In this document: piece by piece, positions 1 to 8,636 of the stretch
Position numbering within the stretch: position 1 is the first letter of the stretch
How the letters are laid out: each line of letters begins with the position of its first letter
The notes under the pieces: model-generated
The model's input: the letters and a program-made list of their open reading frames with translations, nothing else
Told to the model about the DNA's origin: nothing
The model's database searches: none
Assembly: GCA_050296935.1 (NCBI GenBank)
Contig: JBNKRV010000031.1
Location: 1-64,000, forward strand
Length of the DNA: 64,000 nt
Direction: 5' to 3'
DNA from: Saccharicrinis sp050296935
GTDB taxonomy: Bacteria > Bacteroidota > Bacteroidia > Bacteroidales > Marinilabiliaceae
Program-made: the position numbers and the translations under genes

Positions 1-135
1 TATGAATTTCACTTATAAATACCGATTTTCTGCGTCATATTTGCTTACCATAGCCCGCTATGCTTTCGCAAACATTCCTTGAAACTCAATATTTATAAGC
101 GATTTGAGCCATTAATTTTATATCGAACTCAGGTT
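1..135 (-). repeat. MITE-like repeat family 1, partial copy at window edge
   Basis: The sequence is the reverse complement of the left half of the complete element at 5546-5810, with only a few differences. It ends at 113-135 in the same 23-base terminal sequence (AACCTGAGTTCGATATAAAA plus TTA, read on the minus strand). The other end lies outside the window. No coding capacity is visible. Calling it a miniature inverted-repeat element is an inference from the structure of the complete copy. Confidence 0.75.
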
Positions 136-168
136 ATTAAAAATACACCTGAATTGTTACGACCTATT

Positions 169-1251
169 CTATATTACTCTTATTAAATACCTTAAGGCGT
201 TTCTATCAATCTTATCAGAACGGGTATATGGAAAGCTTTGCACCTGTACAACCTCCCTGGGTATTTCAAAAGAAGAAATTCCCAATTCCAATAAATCCTT
301 TTGATTCAGACTTTTAAAAGCAGATTTCTCTTCAGTAACGATCACTAATTTTTCTCCTAATTTATCATCTGGTATCGACGATATATAAAAGGGACATGAA
401 ATGCACTCCTGAAGTTTTTCTTCTAATTTTTCTGGTAATATTTTAATTCCTCCGGTATTAATCACATGATCAAATCGTCCGAGCAGTTGAAAAGATCTAT
501 TATTTTTCAATTCAACGATATCATTGGTTACTAATTTTGAAGTCAGTATATCAGGCGAATTAATAATTAAACAATCCCTGTCATCCTTTTCAAAAGTAAC
601 ATTAGGCATAGCATGAAACAACTCTTCATCTCCGATTTTTCTGATTGCCACGTGAGAAACTGTTTCTGTCATGCCATAGGTTTCATAAAACTGAATAGGA
701 AATGAGGTCAACTTAACCTTTAAGTTACGGGATAAGGCACCTCCTCCTATGATAACAGTTTTAATTTTCATACCTTTTTTAAAATCAATGATCGAATTTG
801 CAACCTGAAGAGGAACCATAGCTGTAAAATCAACATGATCACATAAAGAATCCAAAGGATTTCCTTTGGGTTCCACAAGCAATAAGTTAAATCCACCAAC
901 CATTGCTCTGACAATCATCATTTTTCCGGCGATATAATTTGCTGACAAACCTAACAATGCTGTATGATTTGCCTGAATCTTAAAATAAGTAATTGTTTTT
1001 CTGGCCGAAGCAATCATATGCTTCTTTTTCAATTTAACAATTTTTGGAGTCCCCGTTGAACCTGACGTCTTCGCAATGATAACATCAGAATCAGAGATCC
1101 ACTCAATTATAAATCGATATATATCACACAACCATTCCGGATTAGATTTATTTTTAATCTCTGTTAAGCAATAATTCTCCAATTGCTGGGTCTCACGATA
1201 AATTCCATCTAATTTTATGCCTTTAAAATTATTTAAAGTATTTCCCCCCAT
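169..1251 (-). CDS. menE: O-succinylbenzoate-CoA ligase (MenE), AMP-binding family
   Basis: This adenylate-forming enzyme should activate o-succinylbenzoate with ATP and CoA in menaquinone synthesis in the cytoplasm. The AMP-binding signature TSGSTGTPK is at residues 62-70. YGMTET and the later LLGRFDHVINTGG hinge motif mark the ATP pocket and the start of the C-terminal lid, and a lysine in YTRSDKIDR near the end fits the catalytic lysine of the lid. At 360 residues it is shorter than the 450-500 usual in Proteobacteria but normal for Bacteroidota MenE, which lack part of the N-terminus. Its first 19 bases overlap the end of menC, so the two are translationally coupled. The identification rests on motifs plus the menA-menC context. 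Confidence 0.92.
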   Translation of the reverse strand: MGGNTLNNFKGIKLDGIYRETQQLENYCLTEIKNKSNPEWLCDIYRFIIEWISDSDVIIAKTSGSTGTPKIVKLKKKHMIASARKTITYFKIQANHTALLGLSANYIAGKMMIVRAMVGGFNLLLVEPKGNPLDSLCDHVDFTAMVPLQVANSIIDFKKGMKIKTVIIGGGALSRNLKVKLTSFPIQFYETYGMTETVSHVAIRKIGDEELFHAMPNVTFEKDDRDCLIINSPDILTSKLVTNDIVELKNNRSFQLLGRFDHVINTGGIKILPEKLEEKLQECISCPFYISSIPDDKLGEKLVIVTEEKSAFKSLNQKDLLELGISSFEIPREVVQVQSFPYTRSDKIDRNALRYLIRVI

Positions 1252-2279
1252 GTTTTTGTTGTATTATATACTAACTGACCATTATTTACCTGTAGCGGAG
1301 AATCAATATTATTAGAAAAAACTTTTCCGGTACCGAGACCTTGAGGAAGTGAATTATTATGAATAGCTGTCCATTGGGCAATGGCATTTAAACCTATATT
1401 ACCTTCCAGAGCTGATGTAGCCCACCACTTTATATTGTATTGTTCAGCCAACTGAATCCATTCCTCCGAAGCCCCAAAACCACCTAATAATGATGGCTTT
1501 AAAATAATATAAGGAGGATTTATAATCCTTAGCATCTCTTCTTTATCATGAATATGATTTACTCCTATCAATTCTTCATCCAAAGCAATTGGCAATGGAG
1601 ATTCCTTACACAACGCAGCCATATTTTCCCATTGACCTGCTTTTATCGGTTGTTCTATTGAGTGTATCCCCAACTCAAACAAACAATGCAACCTGTCCAT
1701 GGCATTATCCATAGTAAAAGCCCCATTTGCATCCACTCTGATTTCAATTTCTGAGGGTGGATATTCCGTTCTTATTTCTTTAATGAGATTTATTTCCTGC
1801 TCAAAATCAATGGCACCCACTTTTATTTTAATACAATTAAAACCATCTGCTAATTTTTGACTTAACTGATTTTTCATGTATTTAACATCTCCCATCCAGA
1901 TTAATCCATTGATTGAAATATTCTTGTTACCGGTAATAAATGCAGAAGGAAAAATAATTTTTTCTCCTCCATTATGTAAATCCAGCAAAGCAGTTTCTAA
2001 ACCAAACCGAATAGATGGCCATTCCGATAGTAACTGATGATAATTATTCGAATAAGTATGAATCTGCTCACAAACTTCCTGAAGTTTGTGTTCATACCCC
2101 GGCTTATCATCAATACTTAAACCCCTTAACAGTGAGCACTCTCCGATTCCAATTACATTGGGATTTTCACTTGAAAAAACATGTAGATACCAACTATCTT
2201 TATCTTTAAGAATTCCACGTGAAGTTCCGCCAGGAGTTATGAATTTCAGCGTATGTTTTTTAAAAAAGGCTTTAAGCAT
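1233..2279 (-). CDS. menC: o-Succinylbenzoate synthase (MenC), enolase superfamily
   Basis: The enzyme dehydrates SHCHC to o-succinylbenzoate, the step before MenE. Enolase-superfamily catalytic parts are all visible: the KxK pair at Lys151/Lys153 (CIKIKVG), metal ligands Asp183 (RVDANGAF), Glu209 (SIEQP) and Asp234 (ALDEE), and Lys261 in LKPSLLGG opposite. An N-terminal capping domain occupies roughly residues 1-110. Length (348) is normal. It lies between menA (24-base gap) and menE (19-base overlap), so the transcript order is menA-menC-menE. Muconate-cycloisomerase or dipeptide-epimerase activity is possible in this superfamily, but the men context decides. Confidence 0.93.
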   Translation of the reverse strand: MLKAFFKKHTLKFITPGGTSRGILKDKDSWYLHVFSSENPNVIGIGECSLLRGLSIDDKPGYEHKLQEVCEQIHTYSNNYHQLLSEWPSIRFGLETALLDLHNGGEKIIFPSAFITGNKNISINGLIWMGDVKYMKNQLSQKLADGFNCIKIKVGAIDFEQEINLIKEIRTEYPPSEIEIRVDANGAFTMDNAMDRLHCLFELGIHSIEQPIKAGQWENMAALCKESPLPIALDEELIGVNHIHDKEEMLRIINPPYIILKPSLLGGFGASEEWIQLAEQYNIKWWATSALEGNIGLNAIAQWTAIHNNSLPQGLGTGKVFSNNIDSPLQVNNGQLVYNTTKTWGEIL

Positions 2280-2303
2280 TTGAAATACATTTAAAACAAA
2301 TTA

Positions 2304-3206
2304 TCAGAACACTAATGCGATTCCGAAAAGTAATACCATAAAAAATGTTGTCAGAGCTAGTTTTTTTAAATGAGGGTCCAATAATTCATTTTTTGTATTC
2401 CGAATTACAAATTGAAGATGACTAATTAATACAGGGAAAGCCAATATGTATAACCATTGCCATGGCTCTGTGTTATTAAAATATCCATATACAATCATCA
2501 GCACCATGGCTAAAATCAAAATGGTTATATGATATTTTTTTCCCCAATGAATGCCTTTTTTTACAACTAATGTTTTTTTACCCGTTTGGGTATCATTAGC
2601 TACATCACGCATATTATTCAAATTAAGAACTCCCGTACTCAATAAGCCAACTGATGATGCCGGAAGAAGCAACCATGGAGTAACTTCTCCTGTATGCAAA
2701 AAGTAGGTTCCAATTACTCCTGCCAAACCAAAGAAAATAAATACAAAAATATCTCCTAGCCCATTGTATCCATAAGGATTCTTTCCAACAGTGTATTTAA
2801 TGGCTGCAGCAATAGCACCTAAACCCAAAGCAAACAAGACCCAGGATTGAACTCCCAAACGCTCAAAATTACCATTATCAATTAACACAATTCCTGATAA
2901 CAAGGATAAAATTGCCATGACTATCATAGTAATTTTCATTTCTTTATGGCTGATTTTTCCTGACGAAACCATTCGGGCAGGTCCAATACGCTCATTATTA
3001 TCAGCACCGGAAACTGCATCTCCATAATCATTAGCAACATTTGATAAAATTTGCAATAATACTGTTGTAATAACAGCAAGCACTCCAACGTAATGATTAT
3101 AATGCTTATGATACCCTGCCATAAAATTACCCATTAAAACTGAGGAAATAGCAAGTGGTAAAGTCCTGAGCCTAAATGAAGTTATATATGCTTTTATTTT
3201 TGACAT
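2304..3206 (-). CDS. menA: 1,4-dihydroxy-2-naphthoate polyprenyltransferase (MenA)
   Basis: An integral-membrane UbiA-family prenyltransferase that attaches the polyprenyl tail to dihydroxynaphthoate to give demethylmenaquinone. The first Asp-rich prenyl-diphosphate/Mg site is NDYGDAVSGAD (residues 59-69), and a second site is NNMRDVANDTQTGKKT in the middle of the protein. About eight or nine hydrophobic helices are visible, ending in LALTTFFMVLLFGIALVF. Length (300) is normal. It is the first gene of the menA-menC-menE run; the gene upstream, the chemotaxis receptor, is closed by its own terminator, so menA probably has its own promoter in 3207-3340, though none was clearly recognised. Confidence 0.95.
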   Translation of the reverse strand: MSKIKAYITSFRLRTLPLAISSVLMGNFMAGYHKHYNHYVGVLAVITTVLLQILSNVANDYGDAVSGADNNERIGPARMVSSGKISHKEMKITMIVMAILSLLSGIVLIDNGNFERLGVQSWVLFALGLGAIAAAIKYTVGKNPYGYNGLGDIFVFIFFGLAGVIGTYFLHTGEVTPWLLLPASSVGLLSTGVLNLNNMRDVANDTQTGKKTLVVKKGIHWGKKYHITILILAMVLMIVYGYFNNTEPWQWLYILAFPVLISHLQFVIRNTKNELLDPHLKKLALTTFFMVLLFGIALVF

Positions 3207-3342
3207 TTTAATTATAAAAATTTGAACTTAATAATAATCTGATTCTTTCAGCCCCGATACATTTCTAAAAAACATGAATGAACCACCATTTAAGCCGTAA
3301 AGATAAAAACTAAGCTCTAATCCTCGTATTTCAATGAAAAAA

Positions 3343-3370
3343 AATACCTGTACTAAAACAATACAGGTAT
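3343..3370 (-). terminator. Rho-independent terminator after the chemotaxis receptor
   Basis: An inverted repeat ATACCTGTA/TACAGGTAT (3344-3352 with 3362-3370) is followed, on the minus strand, by a run of eight T. It lies 28 bases past the stop of the receptor gene and separates it from menA. Confidence 0.85.
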
Positions 3371-3397
3371 ACTCTTTACTTACAACGAATTACATTT

Positions 3398-5476
3398 CTA
3401 AAATACATCAAAATCTTTATCAAAATCCTTTCCTAATAAACTAACATCAGATCTTTTTCCCGTTTTCCTTGGTGTTTTTTTATTTCTGACACTTTTCATA
3501 TTCTTGATTTCTGGTTTATCCTTCTCCTTTTTAACAACAGTATCTACGTTCTCTTCAGAATTCATTTTTATTGTATCTAAATCCAGTCTGAAAAATGAAA
3601 CCAATTTCTTTAACTGATCTGCTTGCGAAGATAATTGCTGAGCACTAGCTGCTAATTCTTCACTTGAAGATGCATTCTCCTGAGTGAGGTTATTCAACCC
3701 CTGAACAACCAGATTAACCTGCTCAGCACCATTTAACTGTTCACTACTTGATACAGATATCTCCCGGACAAGCTCAGTTGTTTTCTCAATTTCAGGAGCC
3801 ATTTCACCCATCATTTCTCCAACAGACCTGACCTCTTGCAAACTTTCATCAGACAATGCAATAATTTCATTTGCTGCCACTTTGCTTAAGTCAGCCAACT
3901 TACGTACTTCTTCCGCAACAACTGCAAAACCACGACCATGAATACCGGCCCGGGCGGCTTCAACCGCTGCATTTAAGCTCAAAATATTGGTTTGCATAGC
4001 AATATCATTGATAACACCAATTTTTTCAACAATACTCTGAGTAGCTATGACTGATTGGTTCGATTTTGAATATACCTCCTTCATTCCTTCATAAGCTTTC
4101 GAAGATATTGATTCTGTTTTGCGTGCGTTATTGGTATTCATTTCAATATTACTAACCATCTCTTCCATTGTGGAAGATACCTCCTCAACAGACGCTGCCT
4201 GATCTGATGCTCCTTTAGATATTTGCATTGAGGTTGAACTTACCTGTTGTCCGGCTGATGCAATTGTATCAGATCCATGAGCAATTTCAGTAACTACTTG
4301 TTTTATTTTAGCGATCATTGTATTTAATGCCAATGCCATTTGGCCAACTTCATCTTTCTGATCAATTTCAATATTTGCTGACAAATCACCCTTTGCTACT
4401 TTTTCAGCAAACTCTAAACTTTTATGAATTGGTTTAGTAATTGACTTTGTAATGTATCTATTACCGATAAGAAACAGTGCTAATCCCAGTATTAAAACTA
4501 CAATAACCACCCCTAAAACAGATATCACAACATGATCTACATCCGTCTGATAGTAACTAACGGCAACATAAGAATCAATTTCAGGAATAAAATCATAATA
4601 CAATATTTTATCTTTTCCTTTAAAACTATATTTAAACTTTTTACTCTTTCCGTTATCGGCAATTATCTTTTTAAAAAACTCAGCATCACTAAAGTTAACA
4701 CCCTCATACGAAGGATGCACAATCATATCTCCACTTTTACTTATTATAAATGGATATCCTGTTTTAAGAAATTTTTTAGAGGCAAAGACATCCTCAATCA
4801 ACGCCATTTCTTTTTCCTTCACTCCAAAATAAAAAATACCCTCAATCTGATCATTTATATAAAGAGGTTTATAAGCAGTTAAATACCAATCATCAATAAC
4901 AAAAGCTCTTCCGAAATAGGTTTTACCCGACAAAACAGATTTTACTATCGGCGAATCATTGGGGATGTATGTATTAACAGAACGTTCTCCATCTACGGAT
5001 TTGATATTAGTAGATATTGGTAAAAAACCCTGAGGTATTTTTTGAAATATTGTAGCTGTTCCTTTCAATAAGGAACCTATTTCATCCACAAAACCATTGT
5101 TATAGAGTAAATTCTCACCATTATATTTAATTGCTGGAATAGTTACTTCTGTTTTTTCCTTTGTAGACTGATTTATTGCTTCAATGTGTTCTTCAGTGTT
5201 TTGATCCAGAATAATTTCTCCCTGATGAAAAAAACTATCGGCCACACCTATTCCCATTTGAACAATGTCTTTTTTCAGATTTAGTTGTATCTCAATAAAC
5301 CTTTTTAAATGATCAACTTCAGCATTGGAACTGGAGTCCATTGAATGGATATGTGACTTGTATATAGATATAACTCCTACCCCACCTAATACAATTATTA
5401 TTAAAACAACAAGCGACCCCAGAATCAGATTAAGTCTTTTTCCAATTCTAATATTGTTTAACACCCCTACCTTCAT
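3398..5476 (-). CDS. Methyl-accepting chemotaxis protein with Cache sensor
   Basis: A transmembrane chemoreceptor feeding a CheA-type kinase. The N-terminal membrane helix is about residues 16-38, followed by a periplasmic sensor to about 316 that resembles the Cache_3-Cache_2 fusion (GYPFIISKSGDMIVHPS and the YLTAYKPLY stretch), then a second helix at about 317-340, a HAMP linker, and the cytoplasmic coiled-coil signalling region. The highly conserved hairpin tip is present (residues such as QTNILSLNAAVEAARAG, then GFAVVAEEVRKLA). There is no CheR-binding NWETF-type pentapeptide; the C-terminus is a Lys-rich tail. No che genes are nearby, so partners lie elsewhere. In gliding Bacteroidota such receptors may also act outside flagellar motility. 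The ligand cannot be told. Confidence 0.93.
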   Translation of the reverse strand: MKVGVLNNIRIGKRLNLILGSLVVLIIIVLGGVGVISIYKSHIHSMDSSSNAEVDHLKRFIEIQLNLKKDIVQMGIGVADSFFHQGEIILDQNTEEHIEAINQSTKEKTEVTIPAIKYNGENLLYNNGFVDEIGSLLKGTATIFQKIPQGFLPISTNIKSVDGERSVNTYIPNDSPIVKSVLSGKTYFGRAFVIDDWYLTAYKPLYINDQIEGIFYFGVKEKEMALIEDVFASKKFLKTGYPFIISKSGDMIVHPSYEGVNFSDAEFFKKIIADNGKSKKFKYSFKGKDKILYYDFIPEIDSYVAVSYYQTDVDHVVISVLGVVIVVLILGLALFLIGNRYITKSITKPIHKSLEFAEKVAKGDLSANIEIDQKDEVGQMALALNTMIAKIKQVVTEIAHGSDTIASAGQQVSSTSMQISKGASDQAASVEEVSSTMEEMVSNIEMNTNNARKTESISSKAYEGMKEVYSKSNQSVIATQSIVEKIGVINDIAMQTNILSLNAAVEAARAGIHGRGFAVVAEEVRKLADLSKVAANEIIALSDESLQEVRSVGEMMGEMAPEIEKTTELVREISVSSSEQLNGAEQVNLVVQGLNNLTQENASSSEELAASAQQLSSQADQLKKLVSFFRLDLDTIKMNSEENVDTVVKKEKDKPEIKNMKSVRNKKTPRKTGKRSDVSLLGKDFDKDFDVF

Positions 5477-5545
5477 AAGCTATCCTTCTTAAAATTAAAA
5501 CAATACATACTAATTATTAACAACCGGAGTTTTAATAAATTTATT

Positions 5546-5810
5546 AACCTGAGTTCGATATAAAATTAATGGCTCAAATCGCTTATAAATATTGAGTTTT
5601 AAGGAATCTTTGCGAAAGCATAGCGGGCTATGGTAAGCAAATATGACACAGAAAATCGGTATTTATAAGTGAAATTCATAGCTTTTCAGTAAATAATCGA
5701 TTTACGGCTCTAAATTTTATCACCATAGCTCGCTATGTCTCAAAAATTTATATTGTAAATCAATCAATTACTGAATTTTGAGCTCGCTAATTTTATATCG
5801 AACTCAGGTT
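5546..5810. repeat. MITE-like element, family 1, complete copy with 23-bp terminal inverted repeats
   Basis: Perfect 23-base terminal inverted repeats lie at 5546-5568 and 5788-5810. The 265-base interior has no ORF. The left half recurs at 1-135 (inverted) and 37966-38118, and a lone right end is at 48255-48275. The size, lack of coding and dispersal fit a miniature inverted-repeat transposable element mobilised by a transposase elsewhere. No clear target-site duplication was found. Confidence 0.8.
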
Positions 5811-6062
5811 ACTATATTTTTACCATTGCCACTCTGTATCACCTATACAGAAACACTTCCAGAGCTATTGGGCTTTTTATGTATAAACATGGGAATTATT
5901 TGGGACACCCGGGTTTCAAAAGAAACCAGGTAATAACAAGGGATACAGAAGGTGTTCCCCAAAAGTGCGGAAGTCAATACATGGGTTATGAGAAAATCAT
6001 ATAAATTTTAACAGAAATAGGCTCGAAAGTACAGACTATGAAAAAGAAGAACTAGTGCCTTT

Positions 6063-6281
6063 TTTGCTGAATATTCAGAATGCAATAATCAACACTATAC
6101 AAGTGTTGAAGAAAAGCAGAAGAAGGATTTATTTAATTTGACATTCAGACCCTGTTTAAATTATAGCACTTTAGATATTCAAAACTCAGTATCTGATTTA
6201 ATAGATACTGAGTTTGACTATAATATTGGAATTAGGTTTGGAATAGAAGCTGAATTCATTTTGCCCTTTAATAAAAACAAA
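6063..6281 (+). pseudogene. Remnant of an outer-membrane beta-barrel protein
   Basis: An open frame of 73 codons without a plausible start reads like an internal piece of a Bacteroidota outer-membrane barrel protein. It has alternating polar and hydrophobic strands (FNLTFRPCLNY, then FDYNIGIRFGIEAEFILPFN). It runs into the terminator hairpin at 6277-6306 and lacks both the N-terminus and the terminal strand. It sits next to a MITE-like element in a decayed interval. The family assignment is from pattern memory and is weak. Confidence 0.5.
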
Positions 6282-6306
6282 TCCCGACATCACCGCCGGG
6301 ATTTGT
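6277..6306 (-). terminator. Rho-independent terminator
   Basis: A 10-base perfect stem (ACAAATCCCG at 6277-6286 with CGGGATTTGT at 6297-6306) with T-rich sequence following on the minus strand closes the small membrane-protein gene at 6318. The plus-strand side is also T-rich (TGTTTTAT), so it could work both ways. Confidence 0.85.
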
Positions 6307-6317
6307 TGTTTTATAGT

Positions 6318-6638
6318 TTAACTAAAACTATGCCTTTTCTTGATCCGTAAATAATAGAATGGAGTATAAATAACATTTAGCAATAACAATAAGATCAGGC
6401 TTATAATGTTATCTTTCTGTTTATTCCATCTAAACAAACAAAATATCCAAAAAGCAAAAGAAATCCCTCCTCCAAACCTTATCCAAACTTCAACAGGTTT
6501 ACTTCCTAAAAATGAACTTAACTCCATTTTTGCACCTAAATGAAAATTAAAAATAAACATTAACGGAATTAATAAAATTGAAATTGAAAACAACAAATTA
6601 ATAACCCAACAGATCTTCCAGAATATTTTATACTTCAT
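6318..6638 (-). CDS. Small membrane protein, possible immunity partner of the orphan Rhs tip
   Basis: A 106-residue protein with no recognised family. Hydrophobic segments are visible at about residues 8-31, 52-68 and 76-98, and the C-terminus is basic (RIKKRHSFS). The start codon lies 2 bases after the natural stop (6641) of an Rhs-tip fragment read in the same direction, and a strong terminator follows. Rhs proteins usually carry a toxic or variable C-terminus followed at once by a cognate immunity gene, so this position suggests an immunity protein. That role is inference from position only. Confidence 0.6.
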   Translation of the reverse strand: MKYKIFWKICWVINLLFSISILLIPLMFIFNFHLGAKMELSSFLGSKPVEVWIRFGGGISFAFWIFCLFRWNKQKDNIISLILLLLLNVIYTPFYYLRIKKRHSFS

Positions 6639-6640
6639 AA

Positions 6641-7345
6641 TTATATATCTTCATCATTCTTTCCATCTTCATACTTTGTGTCATCCTCAATAACACGCCC
6701 TTTATCATCAACAGGTATTTGAACAGTTTCTGAACTTTCAATAAATTCAAATCCAAAATCAATCCCTAAACCCTACAATATCGCTTTAACTCCTAAACCA
6801 ACTTCAAAACCTGTCGATTTTGTTGTTGTCGTTTCATAATAACTACCTGTTTTTGTTTCTTTGGTTACTCCAGTCTGAGTCTCCCTTTTCTTTACTGCCA
6901 AGCCATCTTGATTACCGGGGCTATTCTCCTTTGAAGTTCCTTTGCCGCCAACAAAAACCAATTCACCTTTGTCCGCATAATCGACAGCTATAGATTGTTG
7001 GTCAAATAAGAATTTGAACTCGTTATTTGGAGTAATTGTCAAACCAACTTTCGTTTCTCCAACAATACCAGCCGCCACTAAAGAAATATTAATTATACTT
7101 CCTACACTAAGCCCAAGTTGCGAACCAAAACTTCCTGTAAATTTAAAATATATTTAAGTTGTTCCTGTCGGTGCATCCCCAGGCCACATCCAGTCAATGT
7201 ACTTAAAAGGATTGATCGCAGCATAAACATAAGGACGTTGAAAGTAATAATTAGTAGTAATCGGATCAATCACATGCCACCTCCCCAAACTAGCATCATA
7301 GAAACGAGCCCCGTAATCGTACCAATTTACGCCACTTTTTCAACA
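6641..7345 (-). pseudogene. Orphan Rhs core tip with variable C-terminal tail, broken
   Basis: Reading on the minus strand from 7345, the fragment begins inside the Rhs core signature (WYDYGARFYDASLGRWHVIDP), almost identical to the matching part of the full Rhs protein at 8633-12346, and ends in a stop near 7155. A second open frame from about 7152 carries a glycine- and threonine-rich tail. An in-frame TAG at 6773-6775 splits it, after which the same frame continues for 43 codons (GLGIDFGFEF onward) to a TAA at 6641. The first ~1000 residues expected of an Rhs protein are missing. This is the look of a displaced Rhs tip kept as recombination stock, or simple decay. Confidence 0.75.
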
Positions 7346-7571
7346 TGCTTTCAAGCTCCTACTCTCCAAAATCCCAACGTTTCAGGATTGCCAACGCTCT
7401 CAAAAATAGCATCTTTTTTCTTTTAATTGAACATTTTAATGGAAGATTTAAGTTTTCAGTTATTCTCAGTTAAAAGAAAAAGTAATGTAAATCTACATCA
7501 ACACCTTTATTATTTTTTTTCGAACCGAAGAAAAGAAAAAAAGATGGCCATATCACAAGTGGAGGGATGCT

Positions 7572-7829
7572 AAGGTGCAAGGGTCCCGTGAGATAGTTGG
7601 GCGTTATGAACGTGGAGACGCAGTTCCTTCTATTGACATTGCTAAGCGCATGGCCGATGCCTTTGAGGTTTCTTTGGATTATCTGGCTGGAGCTTCTGAT
7701 AAGCAACTTAACAAAGAGATCGTATAGCGTATTGAGGAAATGGATAAACTAAAACCAGAAGATAAAAAGATGGTTTTTACCTTCCTGGATGCTTTTATTA
7801 TTAAAACTAAACTGCAAACATTGTTGTAA
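7572..7829 (+). pseudogene. Truncated XRE-family HTH regulator
   Basis: The frame reads like the second half of a Cro/C1-type helix-turn-helix domain (GRYERGDAVPSIDIAKRMAD then FEVSLDYLAG), followed by a C-terminal part. An in-frame TAG at 7725-7727 interrupts it, then 33 more sense codons lead to a TAA at 7827. The N-terminal half of the DNA-binding domain is absent, and upstream sequence shows no matching frame. It lies between the orphan Rhs tip and the main Rhs operon, on the opposite strand, and is surely non-functional as it stands. Confidence 0.8.
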
Positions 7830-7860
7830 ATTAACCGGGTTACAAACCCTACCATATAAA

Positions 7861-7900
7861 ACAAAAGCCGCACTTTTAAAATACGGCTTTGTTGTTTTAT
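7861..7900 (+). terminator. Rho-independent terminator after the XRE remnant
   Basis: Inverted repeat ACAAAAGCCG/CGGCTTTGT (7861-7870 with 7884-7892, one bulged base) followed by TGTTTTAT. It appears to be the original terminator of the broken regulator. Confidence 0.7.
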
Positions 7901-7919
7901 ACCCTTTGTTGCTATTTCA

Positions 7920-7934
7920 CGGACTGCAAGTCCG
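7920..7934. other. Short GC-rich hairpin
   Basis: CGGACT and AGTCCG pair around a GCA loop. The GC content stands out from its AT-rich surroundings, just past the end of the Rhs-operon lipoprotein gene. There is no U-run, so it is not a clear terminator. It may be a recombination scar or a repeat found near Rhs genes, but that is a guess. Confidence 0.3.
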
Positions 7935-7967
7935 CGCTAGCTGTTGGGCTCATTTTATACTATGTAT

Positions 7968-8636
7968 TTACCATGCCATCATCCAATAAACAGCCAGGTT
8001 GAGTTTTTTTGAAATTGCTATACCACTTGAGTAACCGTTTTTCCATTTACCTAAAGTCTTTGGACGTTCTTGTTCAAATTCTATTTCCCAAAAATACCCA
8101 CTTCCTGCTTTTAGAACATATACTTCCAAATCTTCAGGTACATTATACTTATCATTAATCAAAAGAATTCCTGAATTTCGAAGGTCAGTTCTTTCAAAAC
8201 CTAAACCAAAATCAAAATTTTCAAAATATGGTATGGGATATTTTCCTGGTAGAGCAATATTTCGAACTTTTGTCTTATCATAATATTTGTAATAGCCAAA
8301 AGAATCATCTATAATAAAATTAGGTTCTAGATAATTAGTCTTCGATATAAATGTCTTTGGATATACTACATTTATGTTATCCCTAATACTAATAAACAGA
8401 AATAAATATGCAGAATAAACACTTTCTGGATCAAAAGTTTTGGTAGGTATACATGATTTGAGCCTTATATATGATTTATTCGAGATTGATTCAGGAAAAT
8501 GATTAAATAATCCTGAAACTTGATAACAGTTTTCTATTGCTTGTTGTGAGTTTTTTATTGAGTTCATTTTTATCCAATTAAGACAAGAGCTCAATAACAC
8601 AGATAATAATACTAAAATTAAAGATCTTGTAATCAT
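7968..8636 (-). CDS. Lipoprotein, candidate immunity or partner protein of the Rhs tail
   Basis: A 222-residue protein beginning with a lipoprotein signal (hydrophobic residues 4-15, lipobox LSSC with Cys18), so it should be lipid-anchored on the periplasmic side or outer membrane. The mature part has no family I recognise. Its ATG overlaps the stop of the Rhs gene by four bases (8633-8636), so the two are translationally coupled. Position just after an Rhs variable C-terminus is where immunity genes sit, and an exported immunity would suit an extracytoplasmic toxin. Function is inferred from position alone. Confidence 0.65.
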   Translation of the reverse strand: MITRSLILVLLSVLLSSCLNWIKMNSIKNSQQAIENCYQVSGLFNHFPESISNKSYIRLKSCIPTKTFDPESVYSAYLFLFISIRDNINVVYPKTFISKTNYLEPNFIIDDSFGYYKYYDKTKVRNIALPGKYPIPYFENFDFGLGFERTDLRNSGILLINDKYNVPEDLEVYVLKAGSGYFWEIEFEQERPKTLGKWKNGYSSGIAISKKLNLAVYWMMAW

